A stretch of DNA of 64,000 nt from Chitinophaga niastensis (GTDB lineage: Bacteria; Bacteroidota; Bacteroidia; Chitinophagales; Chitinophagaceae), in the NCBI RefSeq assembly GCF_003014755.1, contig NZ_PYAW01000001.1, positions 992,001-1,056,000 of the forward strand, written 5' to 3'. The notes under the pieces were generated by a model. It did no database searches. It saw only the letters and a program-made list of their open reading frames with translations, and was not told the DNA's origin. Positions 19,644 through 28,578 of the stretch are shown piece by piece. A program made the position numbers and the translations under genes. The number at the start of each line of letters is the position of its first letter. Position 1 is the first letter of the stretch.

Positions 19644-19771
19644 ATGTCAACTTATAACAACATGAAAAATTAATCAGACGACAGCCCTTCCTGTTGTCGC
19701 TCCCCACTTCCCGTAATTAATTTGCAGCATAACTGGTACGGCTGCTTTCCCGTTTATTATTTTAACGATAG
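19644..19771 (+). promoter_or_regulatory. Leader region with a 9-codon peptide and hairpins before the MATE gene (candidate attenuator)
   Basis: About ten bases after the predicted transcription start, ATG at 19644 opens a nine-codon reading frame, MSTYNNMKN, ending in TAA at 19671-19673. A stem GACGACAG/CTGTTGTC (about 19677-19698) follows. A second stem GCAGC/GCTGC lies near 19725-19746. AAATTAAT near the peptide stop is complementary to ATTAATTT near 19717-19724, so alternative pairings are possible. The start-to-gene leader is about 140 bases. A short peptide followed by competing hairpins ahead of an exporter is typical of translation-coupled attenuation by a ribosome-acting compound. 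This is inference only. Confidence 0.45.
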
Positions 19772-19774
19772 TTT

Positions 19775-21190
19775 ATGCCCATATTAACGCAAGCCTTTGC
19801 GCGTACCCGACATTTTTTTCATCTATTCAAGATAGCCGTTACCGGTAGTGAAAAAGAATTTACAACCGGTAATATTAACCGCGCTATCTTTTTGCTTTCT
19901 GTTCCGATGATACTGGAAATGGCGATGGAGTCATTATTTGCAGTAGTGGATATTTATTTTGTCAGCCACCTGGGTGTTAACGCGATCACGGCAGTAGGAC
20001 TAACAGAATCTGTGCTCACACTGGTATACACAGGGGCCATGGGATTGAGTATGGCAGCTACAGCCATGATTGCAAGAAGGACCGGCGAAAAGGATCCTGC
20101 AGCTGCGGCACATGCAGCTATGCAATCGCTTTACCTGGGTTTCGCTGTTTCATTACTCATCAGTATTGTGGGATTTTTCTTTGCAAAAGATATACTGCTG
20201 ATCATGGGTGCATCCAAAGAAGTGGTTGATAACGGTTATGTATATACGAAAATATTACTGAGTGGTAATATCGTCATTGTATTATTATTCCTTATCAATG
20301 GGATTTTCCGTGGAGCCGGTGACGCTGCGCTGGCGATGCGCGCATTGTGGATTGCGAACGGACTAAATATTTTGCTTTGTCCGCTACTTATTTCAGGGTT
20401 AGGGCCAATTCCTGCGCTGGGCCTGAAAGGTGCTGCTATCGCTACTTTCATTGGTCGCGGTGCAGGTGTATCTTATCAAGTGTATCACCTGTTAAAGGGC
20501 AAAAATTTGATACGTATTACTAAAAAGCACCTCGCCCCTGCTATTGATGTAATCATGTCTATTCTGAAAATAGCTGCTGGCGGCACGGCCCAGCTATTGA
20601 TTTCATCTGCCAGCTGGATCTTTCTCGTGCGCATTATTTCCTATTTCGGCAAGGATGCAGTGGCAGGATATACAATTGCTATCAGAGTGGTCATCTTTAC
20701 GATACTGCCGGCCTGGGGGATGGCCAATGCGGCAGCTGCGCTGGTAGGCCAAAATCTGGGTGCACAACAACCAGAACGCGCGGAAACATCGGCCTGGCGT
20801 GCGGCATTCTTTAATCTGGTATTCCTGGGTATGATAGCTGTTATCTTTATGGTGGCCGCACCTGGTATTATCGGCTTTTTTACAGACGAACCCGTAGTGA
20901 CAGGTTATGCTGTACAATGTTTGCGACTGATGAGTTTAGGTTATATTTTTTTCGCCTATGGCATGGTGCTTACCCAATCGTTTAATGGTGCGGGTGATAC
21001 CCGTACTCCTACGCTTATTAACCTGTTTGCGTTGTGGATGTGGCAAATGCCGCTTGCCTGGGTGCTGGCGATTGGATTGAAGTTAGGCCCTCAGGGCGTA
21101 TTCTGGGCTATTGCTATCTCAGAATCTACTGTAGCCATAGCGGCCATTGTGCTATTCAGACGGGGTACCTGGAAGAAGGTGAATATTTAG
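19775..21190 (+). CDS. MATE family efflux transporter
   Basis: This protein has 471 residues and about 12 hydrophobic segments. The family-typical start is GNINRAIFLLSVPMILEMAM, followed by VDIYFVSHLGVNAITAVGLT and GAMGLSMAATAMIARRTGE. The second half repeats the pattern with GMANAAAALVGQNLGAQQPE and QSFNGAGDTRTPT. MATE proteins export cationic drugs and metabolites in exchange for Na+ or H+. The N-terminus is longer than usual by about 25 residues (MPILTQAFARTRHFFHLFKI), so a later start is possible, but no internal Met lies before residue 44. The gene has its own promoter and a structured leader, and appears monocistronic. Confidence 0.9.
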   Translation: MPILTQAFARTRHFFHLFKIAVTGSEKEFTTGNINRAIFLLSVPMILEMAMESLFAVVDIYFVSHLGVNAITAVGLTESVLTLVYTGAMGLSMAATAMIARRTGEKDPAAAAHAAMQSLYLGFAVSLLISIVGFFFAKDILLIMGASKEVVDNGYVYTKILLSGNIVIVLLFLINGIFRGAGDAALAMRALWIANGLNILLCPLLISGLGPIPALGLKGAAIATFIGRGAGVSYQVYHLLKGKNLIRITKKHLAPAIDVIMSILKIAAGGTAQLLISSASWIFLVRIISYFGKDAVAGYTIAIRVVIFTILPAWGMANAAAALVGQNLGAQQPERAETSAWRAAFFNLVFLGMIAVIFMVAAPGIIGFFTDEPVVTGYAVQCLRLMSLGYIFFAYGMVLTQSFNGAGDTRTPTLINLFALWMWQMPLAWVLAIGLKLGPQGVFWAIAISESTVAIAAIVLFRRGTWKKVNI

Positions 21191-21214
21191 CTTCCTGCTT
21201 TCTGTATAAGTAGT

Positions 21215-21222
21215 TACCTTTG
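21215..21222 (+). promoter_or_regulatory. Candidate -7 element for the PfkB kinase gene
   Basis: TACCTTTG matches TAnnTTTG and lies 48 bases before the start codon, just after the MATE stop. I see no good -33 element at the usual distance. Confidence 0.4.
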
Positions 21223-21270
21223 CCAGGTTTTGCATTAAACTTTAACCTAATAAACTTTTAACTAAATAGC

Positions 21271-22194
21271 ATGTCACTCACTGTTGTTGGTACTATGGCG
21301 TTCGATGAAATTGAAACGCCCTTTGGAAAATCAGGAAAGATCATTGGTGGTTCAGCCACTTATATAGCATGGGCTGCTTCCAACTTTGTAAAGCCTATTA
21401 ACCAGGTATCCGTAATAGGTGAAGATTTCCCACAATCGGAACTGGACGCGTTGACGGCCAAAGGAGTAGCATTAGACGGTGTACAGATAAAGAAAGGTGA
21501 GAAATCCTTCTATTGGTCTGGTAAGTATCATATGGATATGAATACCCGTGATTCACTGGTAACTGATCTGAATGTGCTGGCCGATTTCCAGCCTGTTATT
21601 CCGGAAAGCTATCAGGGCAGTGAATTTCTGATCCTGGGCAACCTTACACCACAGGTACAGATGAGTGTATTGGATCAGCTAAAGGTAAGACCTAAACTGA
21701 TCGTGATGGACACAATGAACTTCTGGATGGAAGTTGCATTGGACGATCTGTTGAAAGTATTGAAAAGAGTGGATGTACTGATGGTGAATGATGGTGAAGC
21801 CCGTCAGCTGAGCGGAGAGTATTCTCTGGTAAAAGCTGCCCGCAAAATCATGACCATGGGGCCGCGTTATGTGATCATTAAGAAAGGGGAACATGGTGCA
21901 TTACTCTTCCACGAAAATCATGTATTCTTTGCACCAGCTATGCCGCTGGACGATGTATATGATCCTACCGGTGCTGGTGATACCTTTGCCGGAGGCTTCA
22001 TTGGTCATCTTGCAAAAACAAAAGATATCTCTTTCGAAAACATGAAAACAGCTATTATCGTAGGTTCTGCTATGGCTTCTTTCTGTGTGGAGAAATTTGG
22101 TACAGAGCGTATCAGGGAGATCACACACGGAGAAATTGCTACCCGCCTGGAACAATTTGTTCAGCTGGTGAATTTTGATATAGACCTCGTATAG
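21271..22194 (+). CDS. PfkB family carbohydrate/nucleoside kinase
   Basis: This protein has 307 residues. The N-terminal motif GGSATYIAWAASNF and the C-terminal signature DPTGAGDTFAGGFIG, with the catalytic Asp in GAGD, are those of the ribokinase/PfkB family. The middle contains the usual NLTPQVQ and VDVLMVNDGEARQLSG segments. It would phosphorylate a sugar or nucleoside with ATP in the cytoplasm. The substrate cannot be read from the sequence, since close Bacteroidota homologues are usually just called sugar kinase. The gene is probably transcribed alone and ends in a very long inverted repeat shared with the convergent nuclease gene. Confidence 0.88.
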   Translation: MSLTVVGTMAFDEIETPFGKSGKIIGGSATYIAWAASNFVKPINQVSVIGEDFPQSELDALTAKGVALDGVQIKKGEKSFYWSGKYHMDMNTRDSLVTDLNVLADFQPVIPESYQGSEFLILGNLTPQVQMSVLDQLKVRPKLIVMDTMNFWMEVALDDLLKVLKRVDVLMVNDGEARQLSGEYSLVKAARKIMTMGPRYVIIKKGEHGALLFHENHVFFAPAMPLDDVYDPTGAGDTFAGGFIGHLAKTKDISFENMKTAIIVGSAMASFCVEKFGTERIREITHGEIATRLEQFVQLVNFDIDLV

Positions 22195-22200
22195 GTTTTA

Positions 22201-22307
22201 GCAGTTAGCTATTAGCTTTTAGCAAAAATGCAGCGAAGACAGAAGCAAAGTATAAACCTACGCTTTTGTCTTCGCTGCATTTTTGCTAAAAGCTAATAGC
22301 TAACCGC
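22201..22307. terminator. 46-bp near-perfect inverted repeat between convergent genes
   Basis: The left arm (22201-22246) and right arm (22261-22307) are complementary over about 46 bases with only two or three mismatches, around a 14-base loop. The distal part of each arm consists of TTAGCTATTAGC-type words. It sits between the PfkB kinase and the S1/P1 nuclease genes, which converge here, so it would terminate both. It is far longer than an ordinary intrinsic terminator. Confidence 0.8.
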
Positions 22308-22314
22308 TAATCGC

Positions 22315-23106
22315 TTACTTAAATATCCCGTTCAAGACCGCTGCTAATCTCAATCCTCCCTTCAGCAATTGCTGGTTCAGATCATTTACAAAAACATAAT
22401 TGTAACGGTAGCTAAGCTTTGAATCAGGTTTTGTATAGTCATATACCTTGTCTGACAGGAGGTGTGACTCAAACATCCAGTCGGCAATAGAACCACTCTG
22501 TATGGTCTTTATTTGGGCTACAGGCGCAATATCAATTGCTTTGGTATATTCTGTATAGCTCAGTTGCTGAAAATCGATCAATTGCTCATCCCATACGCGG
22601 TGAAGGTTAGATGGCTTATCAAACCACATTACACTGATTTTGTTACCACCCATGTCCTCATCTCTGCCTACATGCAGTGGCTGATGCATATCGCCCATCA
22701 GGTGTACAAGGAACCTGAGTGCAAATATTTGTTTATCCTTTGGCAATGACCGGTTTTTGAGATCCTTGATCATGTCCTGTGTTTCAATATACAGATTTTC
22801 ACCGGTAGCAGCATTCAGTAGCTGATCAAATGTTGCACGATCAATATTAGCCGGAAAATCGAGGTAGTGCCAGGAGCTGGTATGATCATACTGATGAGTA
22901 GTATCAGATTTAATGAAATCGGGCCAGTTGGCAATCATAGCCAGGCTTTCACGGCCCAGTATATTGTTGATGGCTTTACGTGCCTGTGGGGTCAGATGCA
23001 GGTAAGCTATTTCCCCTACTATACGGTGACCGTTAGGTCCCCAGGCAAAGCTGGTAAAAGGTAATAGAAAGGCCAGTAGCAGGCCCATTACGATTTTCTT
23101 TCTCAT
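22315..23106 (-). CDS. S1/P1 family zinc-dependent nuclease, secreted
   Basis: This protein has 263 residues. The signal peptide (RKKIVMGLLLAFLLPFTSFA) would be cleaved to leave Trp as the first mature residue. That matters because the mature N-terminal Trp of S1/P1 nucleases ligates a zinc ion. Further ligand motifs are visible: GPNGHRIVGEIAY, NWPDF, SSWHYLDF and HLMGDMHQPLHVGRDEDMGG. The family hydrolyses single-stranded DNA and RNA to 5'-nucleotides in the periplasm or outside the cell, so a nutrient-scavenging role is likely. A TAATTTTG on the minus strand (23130-23137) could be the -7 element. The length is typical. Confidence 0.9.
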   Translation of the reverse strand: MRKKIVMGLLLAFLLPFTSFAWGPNGHRIVGEIAYLHLTPQARKAINNILGRESLAMIANWPDFIKSDTTHQYDHTSSWHYLDFPANIDRATFDQLLNAATGENLYIETQDMIKDLKNRSLPKDKQIFALRFLVHLMGDMHQPLHVGRDEDMGGNKISVMWFDKPSNLHRVWDEQLIDFQQLSYTEYTKAIDIAPVAQIKTIQSGSIADWMFESHLLSDKVYDYTKPDSKLSYRYNYVFVNDLNQQLLKGGLRLAAVLNGIFK

Positions 23107-23212
23107 AAGTACGTCCTTGATTGAAGTGGCAAAATTAAGGCTTCTTTTTTAACACTTATACTTCCCGGTTCTTTAGTATTTTTACATATACTGCTCAAAT
23201 ATAAATTTCAAT

Positions 23213-25267
23213 ATGTCATTTAAGATACAAGCTCCATATGCTCCTGCTGGTGATCAGCCGGAAGCGATCAAACAATTAACGCAGGGATTGATGGAAGGAG
23301 AACCTTTTCAAACCCTGCTGGGGGTAACCGGTTCAGGTAAAACATTTACCGTAGCAAATGTAATTGAACAGGTACAGCGCCCTACCCTGGTACTTACACA
23401 TAATAAAACACTGGTAGCTCAGCTCTATGGCGAGCTACGACAGTTTTTTCCGGATAATGCAGTGGAATATTATGTATCCTACTACGATTATTATCAGCCG
23501 GAAGCCTATATGCCGGTAAGTGATACCTATATAGAAAAAGATCTGGCAATAAATGAGGAGCTGGATAAGCTCCGGCTGAAAGCTACGTCTAACCTGCTTT
23601 CCGGACGGAGAGATATTATTGTGGTAGCCAGCGTTTCCTGTATATATGGTATTGGTAACCCTACAGACTATGAAAATGGGATAATCCGTATTCAAAAAGG
23701 ACAGGTATTAAGCCGGAACACACTCCTGCACGGGTTGGTGAATTCCCTGTATAGCCGCACTACGGGCGATTTTAACAGAGGTAATTTCAGGGTGAAAGGA
23801 GATACCGTAGATATCAATCTGCCTTATGTGGATTATGGTTATCGGATTACTTTTTTTGGAGATGAGATAGAAGAGATAGAAACATTTGACGTGCAGAATA
23901 GCAAACGTATTACTGTTGTGGAAAATGCGGCTATTTTCCCGGCAAATATGTACCTCGCACCAAAAGACATGATGCACCAGATCATCATTGAAATACAGGA
24001 TGAGCTGAAAGCCCAGGTAGATTATTTTAAAGCCAATGGTAAGTTGATTGAAGCCCAGCGCTTATCCGAAAGAGTGAATTATGACATGGAAATGATCCGG
24101 GAACTTGGCTACTGTAGCGGAATTGAAAACTATTCCCGTTTTCTGGATCGTCGTAAGCCGGGCACCAGGCCATTCTGTTTGCTGGATTATTTTCCGGATG
24201 ACTTCTTATTAGTGGTGGATGAAAGCCACGTGACCATTCCGCAGATAGGTGCGATGTATGGGGGCGACCGTTCCCGTAAGCTCAACCTGGTGGAATTTGG
24301 CTTCCGTCTGCCGTCTGCCATGGATAACCGCCCGCTGAACTTTTATGAGTTCGAGAACATGCTAAACCAAACCATTTTCGTAAGCGCTACTCCGGGAGAG
24401 TATGAGCTGAAGAAAACAGAAGGAGTAGTTGTGGAACAGGTAGTACGTCCTACCGGTTTGCTGGAACCACCAATAGAAGTAAGACCCAGTGTAAACCAGG
24501 TAGATGACCTGCTGGAAGAAATAGACAAACGTGTACAAAAGGGAGATCGCGTGCTGGTAACCACCCTTACTAAGCGCATGGCCGAAGAAATGGATAAATA
24601 CCTGGGACGTATTAATATTAAGTCCCGCTACATTCACTCAGAGGTAGATACATTGGAGCGTATTGAAATATTACGCGACCTGCGCTTAGGTAATATAGAT
24701 GTACTGGTGGGTGTGAACCTGCTGAGAGAGGGGCTTGATTTGCCGGAAGTGTCATTGGTGGCTATTTTAGATGCAGATAAAGAAGGATTTTTGAGAGATG
24801 AACGCTCGCTGACCCAGACTGCTGGTCGTGCGGCACGTAACGTAGATGGACTGGTTATCTTTTATGCAGATAAGATAACGGAGAGTATGCAGCGCACTAT
24901 TGATGAAACGGATCGTCGCCGGGAGAAGCAGGTAGCTTTTAATATTGCACATAATATTACTCCAAGAACTGTTCGCAAGAGTAAGGAGCAGATTATGGGA
25001 CAGACATCTGTATTGCAAATCAAGCATTTCGATGAAAACTCACCTTATGCTTTGCATGATGAGGTATTGTTGGTAGCCGAGGATGCGATGGCATATGCAA
25101 AAAGCTCTGCTGCTGCCGGGAAAACCATCCCACAGATGGAGAAGTCTATTGCTAAAGTGAAGAAGGATATGGAAAAGGCTGCCCGTGATCTTGATTTTAT
25201 GGAAGCCGCCCGTTTGAGGGATCAAATGTTTGCAATGGAGCGTGAATTGTTGGAAATGAAACAATAA
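23213..25267 (+). CDS. uvrB: Excinuclease ABC subunit B (UvrB)
   Basis: This 684-residue protein is full length for UvrB, the helicase-like damage-verification subunit of nucleotide excision repair. Visible landmarks are the N-terminal APAGDQPEAI motif, Walker A GVTGSGKTFT near residues 39-48, the beta-hairpin region YYVSYYDYYQPEAYMP, and the DEAD-like DESHVT. The helicase motifs RSLTQTAGRAARN and GLDLPEVSLVAILDADKEGF follow, then a C-terminal UVR domain (IAKVKKDMEKAARDLDFMEA) that contacts UvrC and UvrA. It is divergent from the nuclease gene and stands alone. I see no SOS-type operator. A hairpin about 100 bases downstream may end the transcript. Confidence 0.97.
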   Translation: MSFKIQAPYAPAGDQPEAIKQLTQGLMEGEPFQTLLGVTGSGKTFTVANVIEQVQRPTLVLTHNKTLVAQLYGELRQFFPDNAVEYYVSYYDYYQPEAYMPVSDTYIEKDLAINEELDKLRLKATSNLLSGRRDIIVVASVSCIYGIGNPTDYENGIIRIQKGQVLSRNTLLHGLVNSLYSRTTGDFNRGNFRVKGDTVDINLPYVDYGYRITFFGDEIEEIETFDVQNSKRITVVENAAIFPANMYLAPKDMMHQIIIEIQDELKAQVDYFKANGKLIEAQRLSERVNYDMEMIRELGYCSGIENYSRFLDRRKPGTRPFCLLDYFPDDFLLVVDESHVTIPQIGAMYGGDRSRKLNLVEFGFRLPSAMDNRPLNFYEFENMLNQTIFVSATPGEYELKKTEGVVVEQVVRPTGLLEPPIEVRPSVNQVDDLLEEIDKRVQKGDRVLVTTLTKRMAEEMDKYLGRINIKSRYIHSEVDTLERIEILRDLRLGNIDVLVGVNLLREGLDLPEVSLVAILDADKEGFLRDERSLTQTAGRAARNVDGLVIFYADKITESMQRTIDETDRRREKQVAFNIAHNITPRTVRKSKEQIMGQTSVLQIKHFDENSPYALHDEVLLVAEDAMAYAKSSAAAGKTIPQMEKSIAKVKKDMEKAARDLDFMEAARLRDQMFAMERELLEMKQ

Positions 25268-25676
25268 TGGACCTGGCTATTTAATAATGTTATATACAAT
25301 TTATTATAATATGTTTATCTCTTTTTCTGATTCACAGTGATAAATATATAATTTATAAAATATTATTTACCAGGTGGTTGTGTGAAATTATTCAGCATTA
25401 CAGTAACACCACCACCTGGTAAATTTGAAAATTGTTAACACAACAATAATTTATCACTTATATAATTGATAATCAATAAAATATAGCAATTTATCTTCTC
25501 CTTAAAATCCTTCACAGAATAGAAATTAATAATTAATATTATTATTAATTATAATATCATTGATTTAATCCTAAATATCACACCTGATATTCAAATATTT
25601 CTATTTTTACCCCCTTCTATTTGATGTTTTAAATTTCAAACCTACTTTTATTTAAGAAATTTAAAAATCAAACGCT
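25268..25676. other. AT-rich intergenic region with a terminator-like hairpin
   Basis: There is no gene in these 409 bases. ATTTACCAGGTGG (25365-25377 region) pairs with CCACCTGGTAAAT (about 25411-25423), extended by TGTG/CACA-like pairs. It is a strong stem that could terminate uvrB at a distance. The rest is extremely A/T-rich, including the run ATTAATAATTAATATTATTA near 25525-25550. It probably contains the amt promoter, but I cannot pick out a convincing -7 element. Confidence 0.5.
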
Positions 25677-27068
25677 ATGAAGAAAAAATCATTTCAGGAC
25701 TATCTACCCTTCATTTTTTTGGCGATAGTTGCAATTATTGGAGTTTTTATCCCAGCACTCCCAACTTTTGCAGATGGTGGCAAATATAATTCTGCTGATA
25801 TCGCCTGGATTTTAGTGGCTTCATCCCTGGTATTTTTGATGACTCCCGGTTTGTCCTTCTTTTATGGAGGCATGGTAAATAAGAAGAACGTTATTTCTAC
25901 CATGATGCAAAGTTTTATTGCAACGGGTTTAATCAGTATTGTATGGATAGTGGTTGGATTTAGCCTGGCGTTTGGTAAATCTTATCATGGTATAATAGGA
26001 GATCCCCGTAGTTTCTTTATGTTTCAAAATGTAGGGTCAGGAGCCCCGTGGAGCCTGGCCCCCACTATTCCGCTGTTGTTGTTTGCGCTCTTCCAGATGA
26101 AGTTTGCGATCATTACTCCTGCCCTGGTGGTGGGTGCAGTAGCGGAAAGAATCCGTTTTACTTCTTATGTATTGTTTATGGTGTTATTCAGTTTACTGGT
26201 GTATGCACCAATTGCACACTGGACCTGGCATCCGGATGGTATCCTGTTTAAATTAGGCGTACTTGACTTTGCCGGTGGTACAGTGGTACATATCTCTGCC
26301 GGTTGCGCAGCCCTCGCTGGTGCACTGGTATTGAAAAGAAGAAAGGATCATATTGAAAAGAAAGAACTGCAACCTGCAAATATTCCCTTTGTATTATTAG
26401 GTACAGGTTTGCTGTGGTTTGGCTGGTTTGGTTTCAACGCAGGTTCTGCACTGAGCGCTAATGCGCTGGCTGTAAGTGCCTTTGCTACTACTAATACTGC
26501 TACCGCTGCTGCCGGTTTATCATGGGTGTTCTTTGATGTGATCCGCGGTAGAAAACCATCCGCGCTCGGCTTCTGCATCGGTGCAGTGGTTGGTTTGGTG
26601 GCCATTACGCCTGCTGCCGGATTTGTTGCAATCCCACAAAGTGTGTTCATCGGATTTATTGCTGCTATCATTTCTAACGTGGCAGTACACTGGAAATCAA
26701 AAACCAGTATCGATGATACCCTCGATGTATTCCCCTGCCATGGTTTAGGTGGCATGGTAGGTATGCTGCTCACAGGCATCTTTGCTACAAAAGCAGTCAA
26801 TGCAGGTGGTGCTGATGGCTGGTTCTATGGCAACTTTGATCTTTTCAAAAACCAGGTACTGGGTCTGTTGCTGGTAGTAAGCTACAGCTTCACCGTATCA
26901 TATGGTATCTTCAAACTCATCAACCTTATTCACCCGCTCCGTGTATCTGAAGATGAAGAATCACTCGGACTGGATGTTACACAACACAACGAAAATTATC
27001 ACCCAATACTCATCAGCGTATCAGACAACGGTACACTGAAAGAGGAAGAAGAACTGGTTCACTCGTGA
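25677..27068 (+). CDS. amt: Ammonium transporter (Amt/AmtB family)
   Basis: This protein has 463 residues and eleven to twelve hydrophobic segments. The family signature is present: SADIAWILVASSLVFLMTPG, FFYGGMVNKKNVISTMMQSF, and DFAGGTVVHISAGCAALAGA with the first pore His. The second pore His is in DVFPCHGLGGMVGMLLTGIF. Amt proteins conduct NH4+/NH3 across the inner membrane. The C-terminal tail after SYGIFKLINLIHPLRVSEDEE is the cytosolic segment usually bound by GlnK. No glnK gene is adjacent. Instead a putative beta-barrel porin gene follows, a pairing I know from other Bacteroidota. Confidence 0.95.
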   Translation: MKKKSFQDYLPFIFLAIVAIIGVFIPALPTFADGGKYNSADIAWILVASSLVFLMTPGLSFFYGGMVNKKNVISTMMQSFIATGLISIVWIVVGFSLAFGKSYHGIIGDPRSFFMFQNVGSGAPWSLAPTIPLLLFALFQMKFAIITPALVVGAVAERIRFTSYVLFMVLFSLLVYAPIAHWTWHPDGILFKLGVLDFAGGTVVHISAGCAALAGALVLKRRKDHIEKKELQPANIPFVLLGTGLLWFGWFGFNAGSALSANALAVSAFATTNTATAAAGLSWVFFDVIRGRKPSALGFCIGAVVGLVAITPAAGFVAIPQSVFIGFIAAIISNVAVHWKSKTSIDDTLDVFPCHGLGGMVGMLLTGIFATKAVNAGGADGWFYGNFDLFKNQVLGLLLVVSYSFTVSYGIFKLINLIHPLRVSEDEESLGLDVTQHNENYHPILISVSDNGTLKEEEELVHS

Positions 27069-27168
27069 AATGTACCGTACATCGGTATAACAAAAGAGTT
27101 ACAGTTTTTTGAATACGATCTTTATCAACTTTATTAAAAACGTATACACTATAACGTTAGAAGAGCCT

Positions 27169-27247
27169 GGAATGGATAATTAGTAATTATAATCTGCTGT
27201 AAATAAGTGAAACTCGTTCCAATCAGTAATTATTAATTATCCATTCC
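27169..27247. repeat. Inverted repeat between amt and the downstream porin gene
   Basis: GGAATGGATAATTAGTAATTA (from 27169) is complementary, with one mismatch, to the stretch ending ATTATCCATTCC near 27247. The arms are about 20 bases long and the loop about 35. Its A/T-rich AATTA words resemble the palindrome after the porin gene. It could separate amt from the next transcript. Confidence 0.6.
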
Positions 27248-27350
27248 TTCTATGTAGCATTTCCACGCGCGCACGCATTCCACACTCCAGAACAATCAAG
27301 CAAGAAAGGCCGCCTTAATACTTACCATTTTATCAACCAAACTAATAAGT

Positions 27351-28436
27351 ATGAAAAGAATGTTAACGACCTTATTCGCTGTGGGCAACTCTTTCGTTGC
27401 CATGTCTCAATCCACTACAGACACGGTGCCTCCACCCGCTTTTAAATTGTCAGGATCTGCTGACGTATATTACAAGTACAATTTGAATGGTAACTACACT
27501 GATAATAAAACCAGTTTCACCAACTCTCATAATTCTTTTGAATTAGGAATGGTATCACTAAAGGTGGAACACGGATTTAAAAAAGGTAGTATTGTAGCCG
27601 ATCTCGGTTTCGGAAAAAGAGCCGGGGAATTTTCCTATAATGATGTACCTGGTTCCTCTAACGGATTGTCTATGGCCATCAAACAATTATATGTTTCTTA
27701 TCAGTTAACAGAAAAGATTAAAGTAAGCCTCGGTAGTTATGCTACACATATTGGCTATGAGCTGGTAGATGCCTACGCAAACAGAAATTATAGTATGAGC
27801 TATATGTTTAGCAATGGCCCCTTTTTTAATACCGGTGCAAAAGTTGATATTACACTTTCTTCTTCTATGAGCGCTATGGTAGGGGTTTTTAATCCTACAG
27901 ATCTGAAATCAGTCAGCCAAAACAGTCATAAATATATAGGTGCACAACTGGGCTGGGCGCCTGCAGAAACACCGGTGAAACTTTACCTCAACTACCTGGA
28001 AGGGAAAGATACTTTTAGTGTCCAAAATCACCAGGTGGATCTGGTGGCTACTTACCAGGTGAATAAAGTACTGGGTTTAGGGTATAACGGTACTTACAGT
28101 GCTTATCTGGATAGAAAAACCCCAAAGGAAAACCGGACGAATGATCAATGGTGGGGAAGCGCGCTTTATGTGAATATGGATTTCACCGATAAATTTGGTC
28201 TTACCCTGCGTGGTGAATATTTTAGTGATAAAGACGGCGTGAAAGTATTTGCAGGTGTGCCCGGAGGTGGTAATGTAACAGCGGGTACCCTCTCCTTTAA
28301 TTACAAGGCAGGAAACCTTACTATAATACCAGAGTTCAGAGTAGATAAGGCTTCTGTAAATTTATTCAATAAATCCGGCGGCAAACCAGCTGATGTTGCT
28401 TCCAATGTATTGCTGGCGGCGACCTATCACTTTTAA
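27351..28436 (+). CDS. Outer-membrane beta-barrel protein (BBP2-like porin) next to amt
   Basis: This protein has 361 residues and a signal peptide ending near FVAMSQS. The mature part is a run of alternating amphipathic strands typical of a porin: FKLSGSADVYYKYNLNGNYT, GIVADLGFG-like strands and KVSLGSYATHIGYELVDAYA, with LLAATYHF as the C-terminal aromatic-ended strand. It resembles the putative beta-barrel porin-2 (OmpL-like) family often encoded after amt in Bacteroidota. The inferred job is letting ammonium or small nitrogen compounds cross the outer membrane. An inverted repeat lies between it and amt, so it may have its own promoter. Confidence 0.8.
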   Translation: MKRMLTTLFAVGNSFVAMSQSTTDTVPPPAFKLSGSADVYYKYNLNGNYTDNKTSFTNSHNSFELGMVSLKVEHGFKKGSIVADLGFGKRAGEFSYNDVPGSSNGLSMAIKQLYVSYQLTEKIKVSLGSYATHIGYELVDAYANRNYSMSYMFSNGPFFNTGAKVDITLSSSMSAMVGVFNPTDLKSVSQNSHKYIGAQLGWAPAETPVKLYLNYLEGKDTFSVQNHQVDLVATYQVNKVLGLGYNGTYSAYLDRKTPKENRTNDQWWGSALYVNMDFTDKFGLTLRGEYFSDKDGVKVFAGVPGGGNVTAGTLSFNYKAGNLTIIPEFRVDKASVNLFNKSGGKPADVASNVLLAATYHF

Positions 28437-28437
28437 G

Positions 28438-28543
28438 TAATTACGAATTGAGAATTACGGACTGAAGCGAGTGATATAAGTATATAATCTTTGCTTATAT
28501 CACTCGCTTCAGTCCGTAATTCCCAATTCGTAATTCGTAATTA
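28438..28543. terminator. Long near-perfect palindrome after the porin gene
   Basis: The arms about 28443-28482 and 28493-28532 are complementary over about 38 bases with one mismatch, around a short A/T loop. The outer parts consist of AATTACGAATT-type words. It lies between two genes on the same strand and must be read through or bypassed by a new promoter if DUF2461 is to be expressed. Confidence 0.75.
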
Positions 28544-28578
28544 TTAAAACCGTGTATTATCTTGCTATAAAAAAAGCA

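Noticed and set aside
26348-26800. A 150-codon antisense frame in amt
   Set aside because: It is fully inside a certain gene, with a composition dictated by the membrane helices of Amt on the other strand.
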